From Trichoderma breve (lineage: Eukaryota; Ascomycota; Sordariomycetes; Hypocreales; Hypocreaceae): a stretch of DNA of 64,000 nucleotides. Of this stretch, positions 24,101 through 35,780 are shown piece by piece. The DNA lies in the NCBI RefSeq assembly GCF_028502605.1, contig NC_079234.1, forward strand, positions 5,084,001-5,148,000, written 5' to 3'. Under the pieces are notes generated by a model. It did not search any database. It saw nothing but the letters and a program-made list of their open reading frames with translations, and was not told the DNA's origin. The translations under genes were made by a program, and so were the position numbers. The stretch's first letter is position 1; the number at the start of each line of letters is the position of its first letter.

Positions 24101-24531
24101 ACGATTATAGAAATATAACCCTTGTACAACTTTTCTACCTGTCTTTAGCGCAGAGTCCATACAATTGATATCAGTTGTGGTACTGTCACATGAAAGAAAA
24201 AAGTAGACATCTGCTGCATCCTACAACTTCCGGGAAATGCATTTTGTATCTATGTAGCAGCGGCTCCTAAAATAATGAAACGAAATCACCACTTGCCCAT
24301 TCCTTCCTCACCGTAGGAGCCCACTTGCCTCTTCAGAATACTTGCCTTGGACGCACAAGGCAGCTCCCTCTGCTTTGCTCCTGTGCACCTTTCTTCTTTG
24401 TTTTTCGGGTCATGTGTTTCCATTTGACTGCTTGTCTTTCTCCCCCTCCCAACGCTTCTTCATAATCATAATCAACCGATGCATCGTCTACATCAGACTC
24501 CATATAATTTACTTCTTATCCATCAACCAAC
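24101..24531. promoter_or_regulatory. Intergenic region between atp16 and the zinc-ribbon protein gene
   Basis: About 430 bp holding the 3' end of atp16 and the promoter and leader of the next gene. A C/T-rich tract (about 24350-24470) precedes the next start codon, as seen before other genes in this window. Confidence 0.55.
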
Positions 24532-26624
24532 ATGGCATATCCCGAGTTTAGCGACCCCGCCACTCTTCTTAGAGATGCCATATCGTTTGATGGCGTTCCG
24601 GAGGACCTGGTGCCGTCTGGCTTCGTCGAGTCTCGCATACGGCAGCTCAACACCATATCGAGCAATGACAACTTAGATGTCCAGAATTTGCCATATACTA
24701 CGAATACGCGCGATGGTGCATATCTTTGCAGCCCAGCCTGTCCGCGGACGCGGGTCGAAGTGTCTGCTTCACCTCCAGTGGGACATTCGTACCCAGGCTT
24801 GAGGATCAATGACAACCATAACGATGACAACGGAGTTGCTTGGGAGGTTGCGTCGACAAGTGCTCACATGTTTAACGTCAGGCCGAGCTTGAGAGCCTCG
24901 AGATCGAGCAATTCATTGGGATTTCAAAGTCCAACTCGAGATCCCAGCCGGTTCCGAAGTCTGTACAGGTCAAATCGGACTGCCAACGAAGTCAATGACG
25001 CGAGACCAGGCTTCAAACTTTCCAGACGTTCTCACCCGAATCTCCAAGCATCATATTCGAGTATTCGGTCTAGACAGAATGCCCCTGAAAGCTCTAGAAA
25101 GGAGCAGCAAGATGTATTGGAAATGTTTGACATGTATGGAGTCTCACGACCAGAGGGTTGGCTGTCAGATGAGAAAGATCGACAGCAGGCATTGGGAATG
25201 AAAACCGTCCATGTATGCCATTCCTGTGGTGGGTATCTGCATACACGAGCGCGATGCGCAAGATGTGGACATGAGTTCTGTTCCAAATGCAAGACAGAGT
25301 TGGTAGGTAGTCTGTCTACACATCTCTTAGGGAGCCGAGAGCACAGGCAAGGCCAACAGAAGCTGAATCAAGGGACATGGAATGAAGGGATAGCTCACAG
25401 CCGGAGTCTTGCCAATCTATCTGAGCCTGTACTTGGCGCAGAGAAAGGTAGGTTACGTGGAGGTATAATTTGGCATAAATAAGCTAAAATCCTGGCATAG
25501 GTCATCGTCTATCTCATTCGAAGAGCCGTGACTCTATCACGGGATATCCTAGAGAAAGCCAACTGGGACATGCTGAGGCGGAAAGACAAGCACGCCAAAA
25601 ATTTCGACATGAGCGCCGACATCGCCTGGAGAAATCCTATAGCGAAATGGCCATCTCTGAGCAGTGTTCTGATTGTCCGACTTGCCATGTAAACAGCGAC
25701 CCTACGAGACACAGCCTCTGCTGCGTTGCTCGACATTCTCCCTCAAGGAGGCATGTTATTGACCAGACGAATAAAAGCACCGAAGAAGATACATATAAGA
25801 TCTCCAAAGATTCCCCTAAAACGGCTGTACAGACTCTGAAAGGGCTTCTCAGCCTGCACACTTTGGATCAAGATACCTTTTGGACTTGTTCAGAGGATCC
25901 AGCAACGTCCCAGAGTCCCACTCTGCCTCACACGACCCATGGTAACCGGAATACACCGAAACTTATCCTTGAAGGAGCTTCCCATGAAAGCATAGACTCG
26001 GCAGATCTAGAAAGATATCAGACATCACCACCGGACAAGGCTATTTGGAAAACTCCGACAATTCGTATCTCGCCAGCTGGAGAATACAATGACGCACCGG
26101 AGCTTCAGCAAGACGTCAGATATGATGATCAGATGGGAAACACTGGGGAGAAACAACGTCAAGAGTTATCATATGGGAGCATGGGATCGGCTGTTAGAAA
26201 GGCAAATGATTGGACTCCAAAAATATCGGAAAAGGGGCTCGGATCGCAAGATTCGTTGAGGAAAGCCACCAACGCAAGCAAGAGTCCCCAGCGAAGCATT
26301 GAGTCTTCTGATCCTTCAACATGGAAACAACAACTAAGGAAGATCAACGACACACCGGAATTGATGAGTAATTCCCCGAGGAAGGAGTATACATTGTTGG
26401 CCTCTGGCTCTCAAAGGGATCTTAACCAGTTTACAGCAGAAAGAAACCAGGCAGGAGACGTTATGAAAGAGCCGACGATTCCTCCCGTTACCCCTAAAAG
26501 CGACTCCGAGATTTCCCTAAGTCGCCACGTCTGCGAGTGGCGCTCACGGTATTTGGGGCTTAGTGATGCATTCGATAAGCTCAAAATCGAACTGGATATT
26601 GCACTGGAACACCAAGCGAGTTAG
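24532..26624 (+). CDS. Fungal-specific protein with Cys-rich zinc ribbon and C-terminal coiled coil; frame continues past the stop
   Basis: Two exons, 24532-25447 and 25501-26624, joined by a 53-nt intron (GTAGGT...TAG) that restores GGT; 679 residues. I do not recognise the family. The N-terminus (AYPEFSDPATLLRDAISFDG) looks conserved. A Cys cluster CHSCGG...CARCGHEFCSKC at about residues 229-253 (C-x2-C-x9-C-x2-C-x4-C-x2-C) should bind zinc. The middle is Ser/Thr-rich and disordered. The end (HVCEWRSRYLGLSDAFDKLK, then IELDIALEH) looks like a coiled coil. The TAG at 26622-26624 interrupts a frame that stays open and coding-like for 53 more codons (see the next entry), so the true product may be about 733 residues. 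Function unknown; a zinc-binding scaffold is only a guess. Confidence 0.8.
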
Positions 26625-26786
26625 GGCCTTGCTGGTGGGGAATTGGGGGGTGCTTCTCATCAGCATCAATACGATGATAATGGAATCGAGGGGTTGACCA
26701 TTATTGTGCACAGAAGAAGCAAGGAGGATCTGGTCCTCAACACAGATTTGAGAGAAGAAGAACCCGCTCATGGGGAAGAACAGTAA
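26625..26786 (+). other. In-frame coding-like extension after the TAG of the zinc-ribbon gene
   Basis: Directly after TAG (26622-26624) the same frame reads 53 sense codons and ends at TAA (26784-26786). The peptide begins GLAGGELGGASHQHQYDDNG and continues IEGLTIIVHRRSKEDLVLNTD, which has the hydrophobic/charged alternation of a folded beta segment and not of random sequence. I found no intron that removes the TAG and keeps frame: the donor GTTAGG at 26620 paired with the nearby CAG sites gives 44 or 94 nt, neither a multiple of three. Explanations are a nonsense allele, a sequence error, or stop-codon readthrough. Confidence 0.6.
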
Positions 26787-29700
26787 GCGAAGGCATCTTT
26801 GATGGCCAAGGGCAAGGAGTGGAGAGCGTATGCTATGTCTAAGATAAAATCATAGGGAAGTATTCATTATGGTCATGAGACGCTATCTGCGTTAGTTTGA
26901 GAGTCTAGTGTCTGAATATGAGACAGTCGATAGGTTAGCTAGGTAGCAATGCACTTGAATCATCATATACTTGGCACCAAAAAGAAGTATCGGAACGCCG
27001 GAAGGGAATCCGAGCCTTGTGATGGCATGTTTAAGGAGGACCTACTCCATACATTTGGTGTATATTGGAGGTAAAGTGTACTAACGTTGACAGATCTGGT
27101 GACTTTGTCCTACTATTCCCACGCCAAGTCCTACCCTTTTCCATGATTATCAGCATCACTACGTAGTTGCTTCAACGCTGCCTGACATGAGGAGTGCTTC
27201 TGTCTAAGTACAGGTATTTCTTTGCATTAGAGCAACCCGTTTAGGGGGACGAATCTCGTGATGAATGAATGGCCGATCCGTTAGGCAACTACGGAGTAAA
27301 GGGGGGCGTGTATCTACTACATAATATTTGATTCAAGGCGAGTTGCCGTGATGGACTTGTGAAAACAACAAGAGAGATGCCGGATGGGATGGATTTGACA
27401 TGTCTGAGTCATTCGAGTCCCTGAGGTAACTACGGCAGGGCAATTCTACTTTTTACGCACGATATATGATATCCTCACCTGAATTTTGAGGGGAGGGGAA
27501 GAGGGGATCTTGTCCCATCTTGAGTTGATTCACCGCAACACGGACAAGGCTCATCGTCATGGCGTCTGCAGGTGCATGTGTCAAAAAGGTTAAAATAAGA
27601 AAAATAAGAAAAATGAGAAAGATGATGTCAAATCATGTACCTTTGTATTACCCATTGCTGAGTGTCACAAGGCCCTGATAAGAGAGAGGAGAGAGAGAGA
27701 GACGTGGACGGGGGACAGGACGCCCCGTGGACAAGAATCGAGCAAGCCCTCCTCCTCCTCCTCTTCTTTCCCAGCCCCCTTGAATTTTCTTCTTCTTTCT
27801 TCTGTCTTTGCCCTTGGCATCTGAGTCTACGGTTGGGTGGGCATACACGTTACAGGCAGATGCGGCAGAAAAGGATGATCCTCATGGATCTGCCGCTGTC
27901 TGGGATGCACTAAGTCCCAAACACGGGCGATCGCGGCGCCCAATGAGGGCCGTGACGCTTGATGTCAAGACGGTTATTTGACAGGAGCATCACCGACTAG
28001 TAAGCGCCCTTGATGCTTTAGTGCTGGCCGGGGAGGGGCAGAGCAGAAGATTGCTATTCCCAGCGTGGCTTTGCGTCCAGAAGCAGGCAGGGTACTGCTG
28101 CAGCATGCTGCCTTTCTTTTTACAGCTTTTTTGGCGTGGATCTGTCAGTTGGTAGTAATACTCCGTACCTAGCAAAGAACCAACGGGCCACGGCATCATT
28201 GCTGCTTTTTGTGTGCTTGTACTCCGTACATATCATAAGCCAGCAGGTTTTTTTTGACGGGAGGTTGGATCACACGTCGGAATATCCACACGCATGAAAT
28301 GTACCTTGTCCGGGGGATGGAGGAAGGTCATTCGCTGGCAAAAGACAAGAGACAAAAAAAAACCTGACGACAACGGTGGCCGTTGCGCCCGCTAGCAATG
28401 CTACTCTAGTTGTTGCACGTGGGAAGAAGACGAGGGACAGGTTTCTGCCATTGAATATTCTGGGACTTTCTTGCTGCGACGTGGGAGGTTAGGCAGGGCC
28501 ATGGCACGAACCCGGGGAACGAGATATGCTTCTGTGTGGTAGTATCCGGTGTAAGTACGGAGTACTAGCACCAAGTGTATGTCCAGGCTGTATGCACGTA
28601 GAGAGACCAGAAGGCTATACTGTACGATACAAGTTAGTGTCGTCTCTCGCTACTCCGCGTTTTTCCAATGCTGTTTGCAGCGAGTGAAGGATACAGTAGA
28701 CATGCAAAACCATACCCAAATCTGTGTGGACCGCCAGCTGGAACCAAAAAGGAAAACCAAAAGGGGCGGTCTGCGAGAAGGGACACGGTTGGCCTTGAGG
28801 GGAAAAGGCATTCTCGCAGCTGCAGAAGAAGAAGAAAAAGGAAAAGTTGAAAAGACAACAAGCAAAAGAGGCTACTATTCTTGGATGTTTGCACTCTCAC
28901 CTACGACGGTTGCTAGGGGTGAACGCAACGAAGCGGTGGGAGAAGTCGACAGCCAGACAGGGCAAGCCAACCTCGTACATGGAGTACGAGTATCAAGCAA
29001 CCGTCGTGATGAGGCCATCGTGAGACCTGAGGCTCCCCCTCACAAACCTCACCGACTTGGAAGAGACGAGGGTGATGGACAGCATCGGTTAGGGGGGAGA
29101 GAAGGCCTGGTCAGCTATGCCAACACACCCATGTCAGCCCAACAGCGGGACAGCCCTTTTCAGGTTGCCAGCACGCCGGGTCCATTCGTCTGCCTCGCAG
29201 GATCAGCAGGGTTCGGTCGTGTGGGGAGCTGATAGTGCTAGTACAGGTAGCCAGTTAGTCGAGTTGACAGCACACACACGAGGCTTCACCAGGTCTGAGG
29301 TGGCAGAGCTTGACAGGACGGAGCTGCCATCCGCGATGCGGCCAAAACCCACCAGGGAGACGGGCATGCCGCTCAGCGTGGCATGGATGGATCCAAGTGT
29401 CGAGCATCTCTGGTCCGTCTTTTGGAGGGGATAGAGGAGAAAGGCCCCCCTTGTCTCGCGGCTCGCGGCTCGAGCCTGTCGTTCGTTTGCTGAAGACAGC
29501 GCGGAAGCCCGTCGATTAGTCACCGGCAGCATCATCACCATCATCATCATGTTTGCGCCTGTGAGGGGGTAGCCGTAGCTGGAGAAGCAGAAATCATGGC
29601 CTTGCTGGGTGTGAGAGAAGTGAACGCGAAGAGGGTCCTTTTGACGCTGCTTTTTGGCGGTGGATCGCAACTCCAACTCAAGGCATGTACCGGTACATGG

Positions 29701-32316
29701 CGGACGAGGCATCATGTCCGACTACCTACTTGGAGCTGTAGTATTCCATATGCTCTGCCACAGCATCTAGAACGGGGTTTGCTGCGCGACAAAGTACGTA
29801 CAGGACGCCCTGCGTCTGGCGCGGGTCAGCATCTCGCTGCCTCTTCTCCCATATCCCCGTCCACGTCCCTTTTCGTACAGCAGACGTAGCGAACGCGAGA
29901 AGAGAAAACAAGGCCAACATGTCATGCCAGTGGTCCAGCTAGCCGATGCTTTGCGCTGCGCTTTGACTCCGTGCCGAGTGCAAAGGGGGTTTAGAGAGGT
30001 TGGGGCCCCTTTTACCCTGGCTGTGGTGTGAAGTTTTTCTTTTCTTTTTTTTCCCTTTCTTTTTTGTGGACAGGGGTGGGAGTTGGGAAAAAATGTCCGG
30101 GAGAAGGCGGTGAAGGAAGCGGCAATAACTCATCCGCGGCTCTTGCCTGTGTTTGTCGATGAGTGCATCGACTTGCTTCAAGAATTGGAAAAAGAAAAGA
30201 AAAGAGAAAGAATCAATTGAATTCATATCAATTGGAATTAGAGCGTGAAGGGGGAAAACGGTCGATAAGGCTTGTCAGAAACCGTTGGTTCAGAACAATG
30301 TGATTTATGAGAAACACCTGATATGGGACTTGTACTAAGCACAACAAGGCTGATAACCTCCTCTCTCGTCTCTCTATTTCTCTCTCTCTTCCCCAGAAAC
30401 CGGCCAGATGAAAACAAAAATCTTACTCGTACTCCCATCAGCCCAAAGCAACTCACACTCTTGACCGCATCAATGCTAGCCGAGCTTCGCCGTATCTCGC
30501 CCCAAACGCCCGCCGGCTTCCCTTGATAACCAGATCGAGATGCCTGCAGCACGCACTTGCTTTAGTCCATGTATCGTATGCATAACGATAGCGTGCACGT
30601 TTTCCCTTGCGCCCCTGTCCTGTCCTTTGCCCGGGAACGGTCCCTGTCCTAGCAGTTCCTGCGCCTGGGAGAGAACTGCAGCCGCATGCTACGCTGGCGA
30701 AGCTAAGTACTTAGGTTTGTCTGACTTGGCAAGCACAGAGCAGAGAAAGAGAGAGAGAGAGAAGCAATACCCTGGCATGAGGAGCGTTTTTGGGGGCCGT
30801 TTATCGGTTAGGCCCTGTTCACTTTAGACAGCTTTTGGAGGATGGATGGGCTTCTTTTCACTCCCCCTTGTCGTTGGATAGCGGGCCTAAGGGTTTCCAC
30901 TTTGTTCTGTCGTCTTCTTTTTTTCATGCCGTGCCCACCCACCAGAACTTTGAGCAAATCACTGCTTGCTCTCCATGCTGCATTGTACTGCTACTTGTGC
31001 TACCAACTCGATAGTGCTACAGGCAAAGGTACACGCACTTTGTAGCTCTTTCTCTCACGCTCGTATCAATTGGGCAAAAAAAGAGGACGCGACCGAACCG
31101 CCCCGAGCAAGCGGGGCCGGAAACCCGGAGACCGGGGCCGGGGTTGCGACAACGCAGGCGGTGAGGCGGGACCAGGGGGGTTCGAGTCGGGTCTCCAAGT
31201 TGGGCTGGATATGAAGCCAAGGCATTGAGCAATGGGTAGCAGCGGTGAGCAAAGGCTGTCTGCTGTTGTCAATGGTATGACTACATGTACTGCGAGCAAA
31301 GTACTGCGCTTTGTACAGGATGGATACCTGAAGAGCCATCATACGACAGCTGTGGCTACTGTAGACTAGGCTTGCTAGTTGTAGAATGTAGTACTGATGA
31401 AACATCGAGTTTGAGGACAAGAGCTAGAAGGGAACAGGACGATCCATGTTCAATTGAAGCCACTAGATCGATCCGCATGAACAGATGGGGTGTTGATGGA
31501 CCAGACGAGCAATTGCCTTAGTAGTCCATGTAACAACAACCGGAAATCTGTTAGAGTTCTATCCAGCCTTGTCTTTGTTCGCCCGAGGCTGCAAAGATAT
31601 AACCCTCTTTGACTTCGAAGAGAGAGAGAAGGAATAAGAAAAAAAAATGTTTTTAGTATCCTTTCATAATCTTGAAGCCAGTCAACCGCCCCCTGAATCA
31701 GTAAAAAGACTACGCATTCTAACACGAGCAACCTATTCTTCCCTATAAACTTTTGCAAGCTCCCAACTTCTTCCCTCTCATATTTCGGGCATGGCTAGTT
31801 CTTAGCCTTACAAACGTTCCAGCACATCTAGTTGCTTTTTCCCCATGCACTTCTGCATGCTTCTCGGTGCACCTTTGCAGACGGCCCTGCTTCAGAATTG
31901 CATACTTGGCGTACAGTAGGGCGGGTTGGACACCTCATCTAGCCTCCCCCTTCCTTGTTTTTTTTTTTCTTTCTTTTTTCTTTTGCTTCTTCTCCCCTGC
32001 TTATCAGCCATGTGGCCCCAATCACAAGAGTTTTCATGTTTTTCATGTGAGAGTGAGAGAGCGTTGGGCATAGTACTCCGTAGTTGGTTCAAACTCATCA
32101 GTATTATGGACTACTTTGCAAGAGACAAAGTCAGGCACAACCAGTTAAGCAGCTCCTCGCGTGCAGAGACGGTCTAGGTAGCAATCCTTCTATGTTCCCT
32201 CTTTTTTATTTTCTTCTATTCTCAACACAGCAAGCCATGGCCCTCTCGCTCATAAGGCTATGCGGCGTCGGCGTTTGACGTTGCAAGGGGTATGCCTTTC
32301 GACAAGTCCCTTGAAA
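26787..32316. other. 5.5 kb gene-free stretch between two converging 3' ends
   Basis: Unusual because both flanking genes end here, so promoters of the known genes do not explain its length. It contains purine tracts (GAGA runs at 27682-27702 and 30741-30762; GAAGAAGAAGAAAAAGG at about 28825), pyrimidine tracts (30358-30392, 31950-31995), a CATCAT run (29531-29549), and TACGGAGTA words at 27290, 28159, 28220, 28556 and 32074. The longest frame (28579-29232) is not protein-like. Independent non-coding transcription is possible but unproven. Confidence 0.5.
28159..28564. repeat. Cluster of three TACGGAGTA / TACTCCGTA words
   Basis: Exact copies at 28159-28167 (reverse), 28220-28228 (reverse) and 28556-28564 (forward) within 406 bp, the densest group of this word in the window. 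See the finding on dispersed words. Confidence 0.75.
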
Positions 32317-33306
32317 TTATAACTTGAACTTGAATAGCTCCAAGCCCGCAATCCCCACATCAACCTTAAAGACACCACCGCCATACCTCTTACTCGTCTC
32401 ATCACCCTCCTCGTCCGCTGCTGACGTGATGAATAGTTCCGTCCCCACAAACTGGACACAGGTAATGTTCCTAGTCGGCAGAGTTATGCTTCCGATAACC
32501 TTGCCATCGGGACTGATCTTGAGAACCGAGCTCTCCCCATAAATCGCGTGCCACACGTTTCCGTCCACGTCGACGCGGAAGCCGTCAGGCTCGCCTGGTC
32601 CCTCATGCTGATACCAGAGGCGTTTGTTGCTTACTGCCCCAGTTTCCGGTGAGTAGTCAAAGGCGAATACCTCTCGCGTCTTGGAGTGAGTAAAGTACAT
32701 GGTTTTGTTATCTGGTGACCACCCAATGCCATTGGGGATGACCAGGTCCGTTAGGACCTCCTCTTTTGCCTTGGACGAATCAAAGCGTGCCAGAAACCCT
32801 ATCAGAAAGGCCGTCAGCGCCGGCGTGAGGGGTGAGCCAGCCACCCAGGGGGCGGCAAAGCATCATACAGTCAGTCGTAGGTCAGCCATACCTTCTGGTT
32901 GAAATTCCCCGAGCCCAAAGTCCGTCATCGTCCCCAGCCAAAACTTGCCATGGGGATCTGCCGCACCGTCGTTGGCGCGTATACGCTCGTTGTTTTCCTG
33001 GTCGTTGAATGGCGCGAGCATCTTGTATGTTCCGGTTTGACGATCCAGTACTGCAAGTCCATGTTTAACACCGAGCAGAATTCGATCCTGAGGGTCCACC
33101 CCCTCGATGTCAGCCGTGACGGTTGGGCAAACGTCCAGCTGGATAGTCTTTAGAGAGATGTCGCTTAAAGAGACTGTGTGTACATGTTTCTTCTTGATGT
33201 CAACAAGACGCAGCGAGTTAGTCTCCTTTTCATAAAATGGTCCTTCGCCGAGTGCGCATTTTAGGTCAAGCCAGGGCTCGGCCACTTTCCACTCTTGAGA
33301 TGCCAT
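32317..33306 (-). CDS. SMP-30/gluconolactonase (regucalcin-like) family protein
   Basis: Two exons on the minus strand, 33306-32892 and 32798-32317, separated by a 93-nt intron (GTATGG...TAG); 298 residues, the usual size. The family folds as a six-bladed beta-propeller that binds one divalent metal and commonly hydrolyses sugar lactones. Expected metal ligands are in place: Glu21 in LGEGPFY, Asn112 in RANDGAADPHG (substrate side), Asn161 in IPNGIGWSPD and Asp210 in EPDGFRVD. There is no signal peptide, so it is probably cytosolic. The exact substrate cannot be told. It converges on the 5.5 kb gap and diverges from the 11 kb stretch before the bZIP gene. Confidence 0.92.
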
Positions 33307-33667
33307 TATCTAGTTGTCTGCCACGCCACGCTGGAAAGTTGAGAAAAGCGATAACTCTGTAGATGTTGTTTGAATATCTTGAATCATTCGAGAAACGTGT
33401 CTATATAGCAACCTTATATTCGGGGCCCCAGCGATCACGGAGTTTCTCTTGAGGAGCAATGGCGGGGTAGGAGATAATGTGGAGTTTTTACGGAGTAATA
33501 CCCGGAAGGTTGGGTTGATATCGCGAGCCGCCTTGTTCGAACTTACCCGGGATCGAATCCTACGGGTACAGGGCCAAATAAGTCAAAACTCTCACCGTTC
33601 ATGTTCAATTAGCGCTGTATGATGGCATCTCCGGTGTCTACGGTTGCTTAGGCCTGGCTAGTTTTGC

Positions 33668-33685
33668 TTTTTTTTTTTTTTTTTT
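33668..33685 (+). repeat. 18-base T homopolymer
   Basis: Uninterrupted T run about 360 bp upstream of the SMP-30-like gene (as transcribed, an A run). May be a poly(dA:dT) promoter element. Confidence 0.8.
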
Positions 33686-35760
33686 CGATTTCTACATGTC
33701 CTCTCTTTGGCGAGGACTAACATAAGCGTGAACAGTTGCAACATCTCACAGCTTGTAGCGTTACGAGATCGGCCAAATTATCCATTATACCGCTCACGGC
33801 ATATTTGAAAGTAGAATAAATCGATCAAACAGTTGACAGAGGCAGTATGAGCCTAGCCTGTCTGGAAACACAGTACTTTATCAATGCTGGAGTGGGCAGA
33901 TTTGCTCCCACTTTTGCGTTATCAATCGCCAGGAACACCCCCTTTTTGATCACACCATGCAGCGTAGGATCATGGCAATTCCGTCGCTGTACATAGCAAA
34001 CCTCCCACCGGGAATTTGTCCGACAGGGCGAATCACATCAGCATCAGTCGCTGTCAGTTGCATTTCACGTGGTTTCGAACTGATGCGGATAAGCGGTGGT
34101 CTCTCACATTTCACTGCCATTTTGATACCCAGAGCCAACCAGGCCTTGCAAATCGTTGCCTGCTCTGAATAGGTAATCATCCCGGACAGCCCCAGCCATG
34201 CCTCACTCTGTGACCCCCGGGAAATAGATGCAATGGCAAGGAGCAGTGTTACATTGAGACAGCGACCAAGGAAATCGGTGAGGTTGGCTGTTGTTGCTCG
34301 AAGCCAACTGATACCTGTACGCCCCTTATTGCCAGCAACTCATACTAGCAGCATGATCCTCCCGATGAAGTGCATTCAGAGTACAGACATTGCAGCCCAA
34401 GATAATGTGAACCCCCATCATGACTTCTGATCATGAGTTCGTCCAAGATTTCAACTCCCTTGACAGTCGGGCAGCATCCATCCAATGCGTCGTTGACAAC
34501 AGAGTGAGGCGGGCGCCGCACAAATCCAACCGCTAGGCGGTCGCCACGTCTAACTCGTACCTGTAGTTGCATCCATGCAGCAAGGCTTGCGGGGCCGAGA
34601 TGCACATCCTCCATCACAAACCACCAACAGTACTCGTACTAGCGGTAGTGGTAGCATCACTCCCTCCCTTTCCAACATATAGTACTTGCACACGTCTGGA
34701 TCACTTCGTATTGTTGCTAATCTTAAACGATCACACTCGCTCCACGTAGGGATCCCGTGATTCGCTTTGGCCGTTCCATTACATGTTCCATTGCATACGA
34801 CACCGTTAGGGTCACGACAATGCCCTTTCCCATCCCTGCGCTCAGTCGGCCGATGCCATCGGAGAACAACCGGTGTAGCTGGCTGGCCCCAGCTTCCAGC
34901 AACCCTTCCACAATCGATGTCCCGTACGGCTATATGGGGCGCGACAGGAAGAACTGATAGGCCCACCGTAAAGCGCTGCATGAACCGGGTAGGCGGATGG
35001 GGTCAGGAGCTGTAGACCACGGTGGTTTGCAGGGACCGGTTGTCGAGCTTAGTCCTTCATGCAATGCATGCCATAGATACATACAGTACGGAGAACTTGT
35101 CGCGTCATCTGGGCCCTTCCCCATCTGATGTGTCCACAAAGGACTGGGTACAGGGCAGTTGGTCGCATGTATGTACTCGTACTAGTACTCTGTACCCGTC
35201 TGGTTCCCTGGTCGGTACTTGTACATGTTTTGTTGCTTGGGCCAGGGTTGAGACAGATCTTTCTTTTTCCTGTCAAGCACCGGGGGCCGCGAGCCGCCGC
35301 CGCTCTCATACAACTGCCAGGTAATTTCTCAGCCCCAACTAGGCGCAAAAAGCAGCCCGCAGAATAGCGCATCCGCGAAGAGGAAGAAAAAGCAAAGAAA
35401 AAAAAAAAAAGGCATAATCAAAGACGACAGAGTGATGACTCTCAGTCACGATGTGGCGCCGACTTGATGGGCCTGCCAGCCTCCCCGCCTCTTGGGACGG
35501 AGCTCACGCAGCACCGGCGGATAAAGACAGGAAGATGTGCCCGTTCAAGTTCAGTAATAAAATGTCAAGAGTTCACAGTTTGATAGAGCTAGGGACGGGC
35601 CGAAGGCAAAGCCTCTTGCTAAATGCTTGAGCTGGTGTCGTGCAGCTGTCTCTCGTGGCTACAGCTGCAACTGCAACTGAATGTGAGGTTCCGCGATGGT
35701 CGAAGCAGTGCTCATGTGGATACCAATATATTAGAGAGGAGACGAGGCAAACTGCATTTG

Positions 35761-35780
35761 CACTGCACTGCACTGCACTG
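35761..35780 (+). repeat. (CACTG)4 pentanucleotide repeat
   Basis: Four perfect CACTG copies followed by a degenerate CACCG. Non-coding microsatellite. Confidence 0.8.

Noticed and set aside
26620..26663. 44-nt intron (GTTAGG...CATCAG) that would remove the in-frame TAG
   Set aside because: Length is not a multiple of three; the next frame hits TGA at once, destroying the coding-like extension.
28579..29232. 217-codon plus-strand frame in the 5.5 kb gap
   Set aside because: Charged low-complexity peptide, no homology pattern, no hydrophobic core, no splice partners; frames of this size occur by chance in GC-moderate DNA.
31150..31200. Possible tRNA B box (GGGGGGTTCGAGTCGGGTC)
   Set aside because: The GGTTCGAGTC core lacks the final CC, and no A box or cloverleaf arms could be drawn around it.
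33541..33570. Possible tRNA B box (GGGATCGAATCC)
   Set aside because: The conserved TTC of the B box is missing, and no acceptor stem pairs across a tRNA-sized interval.
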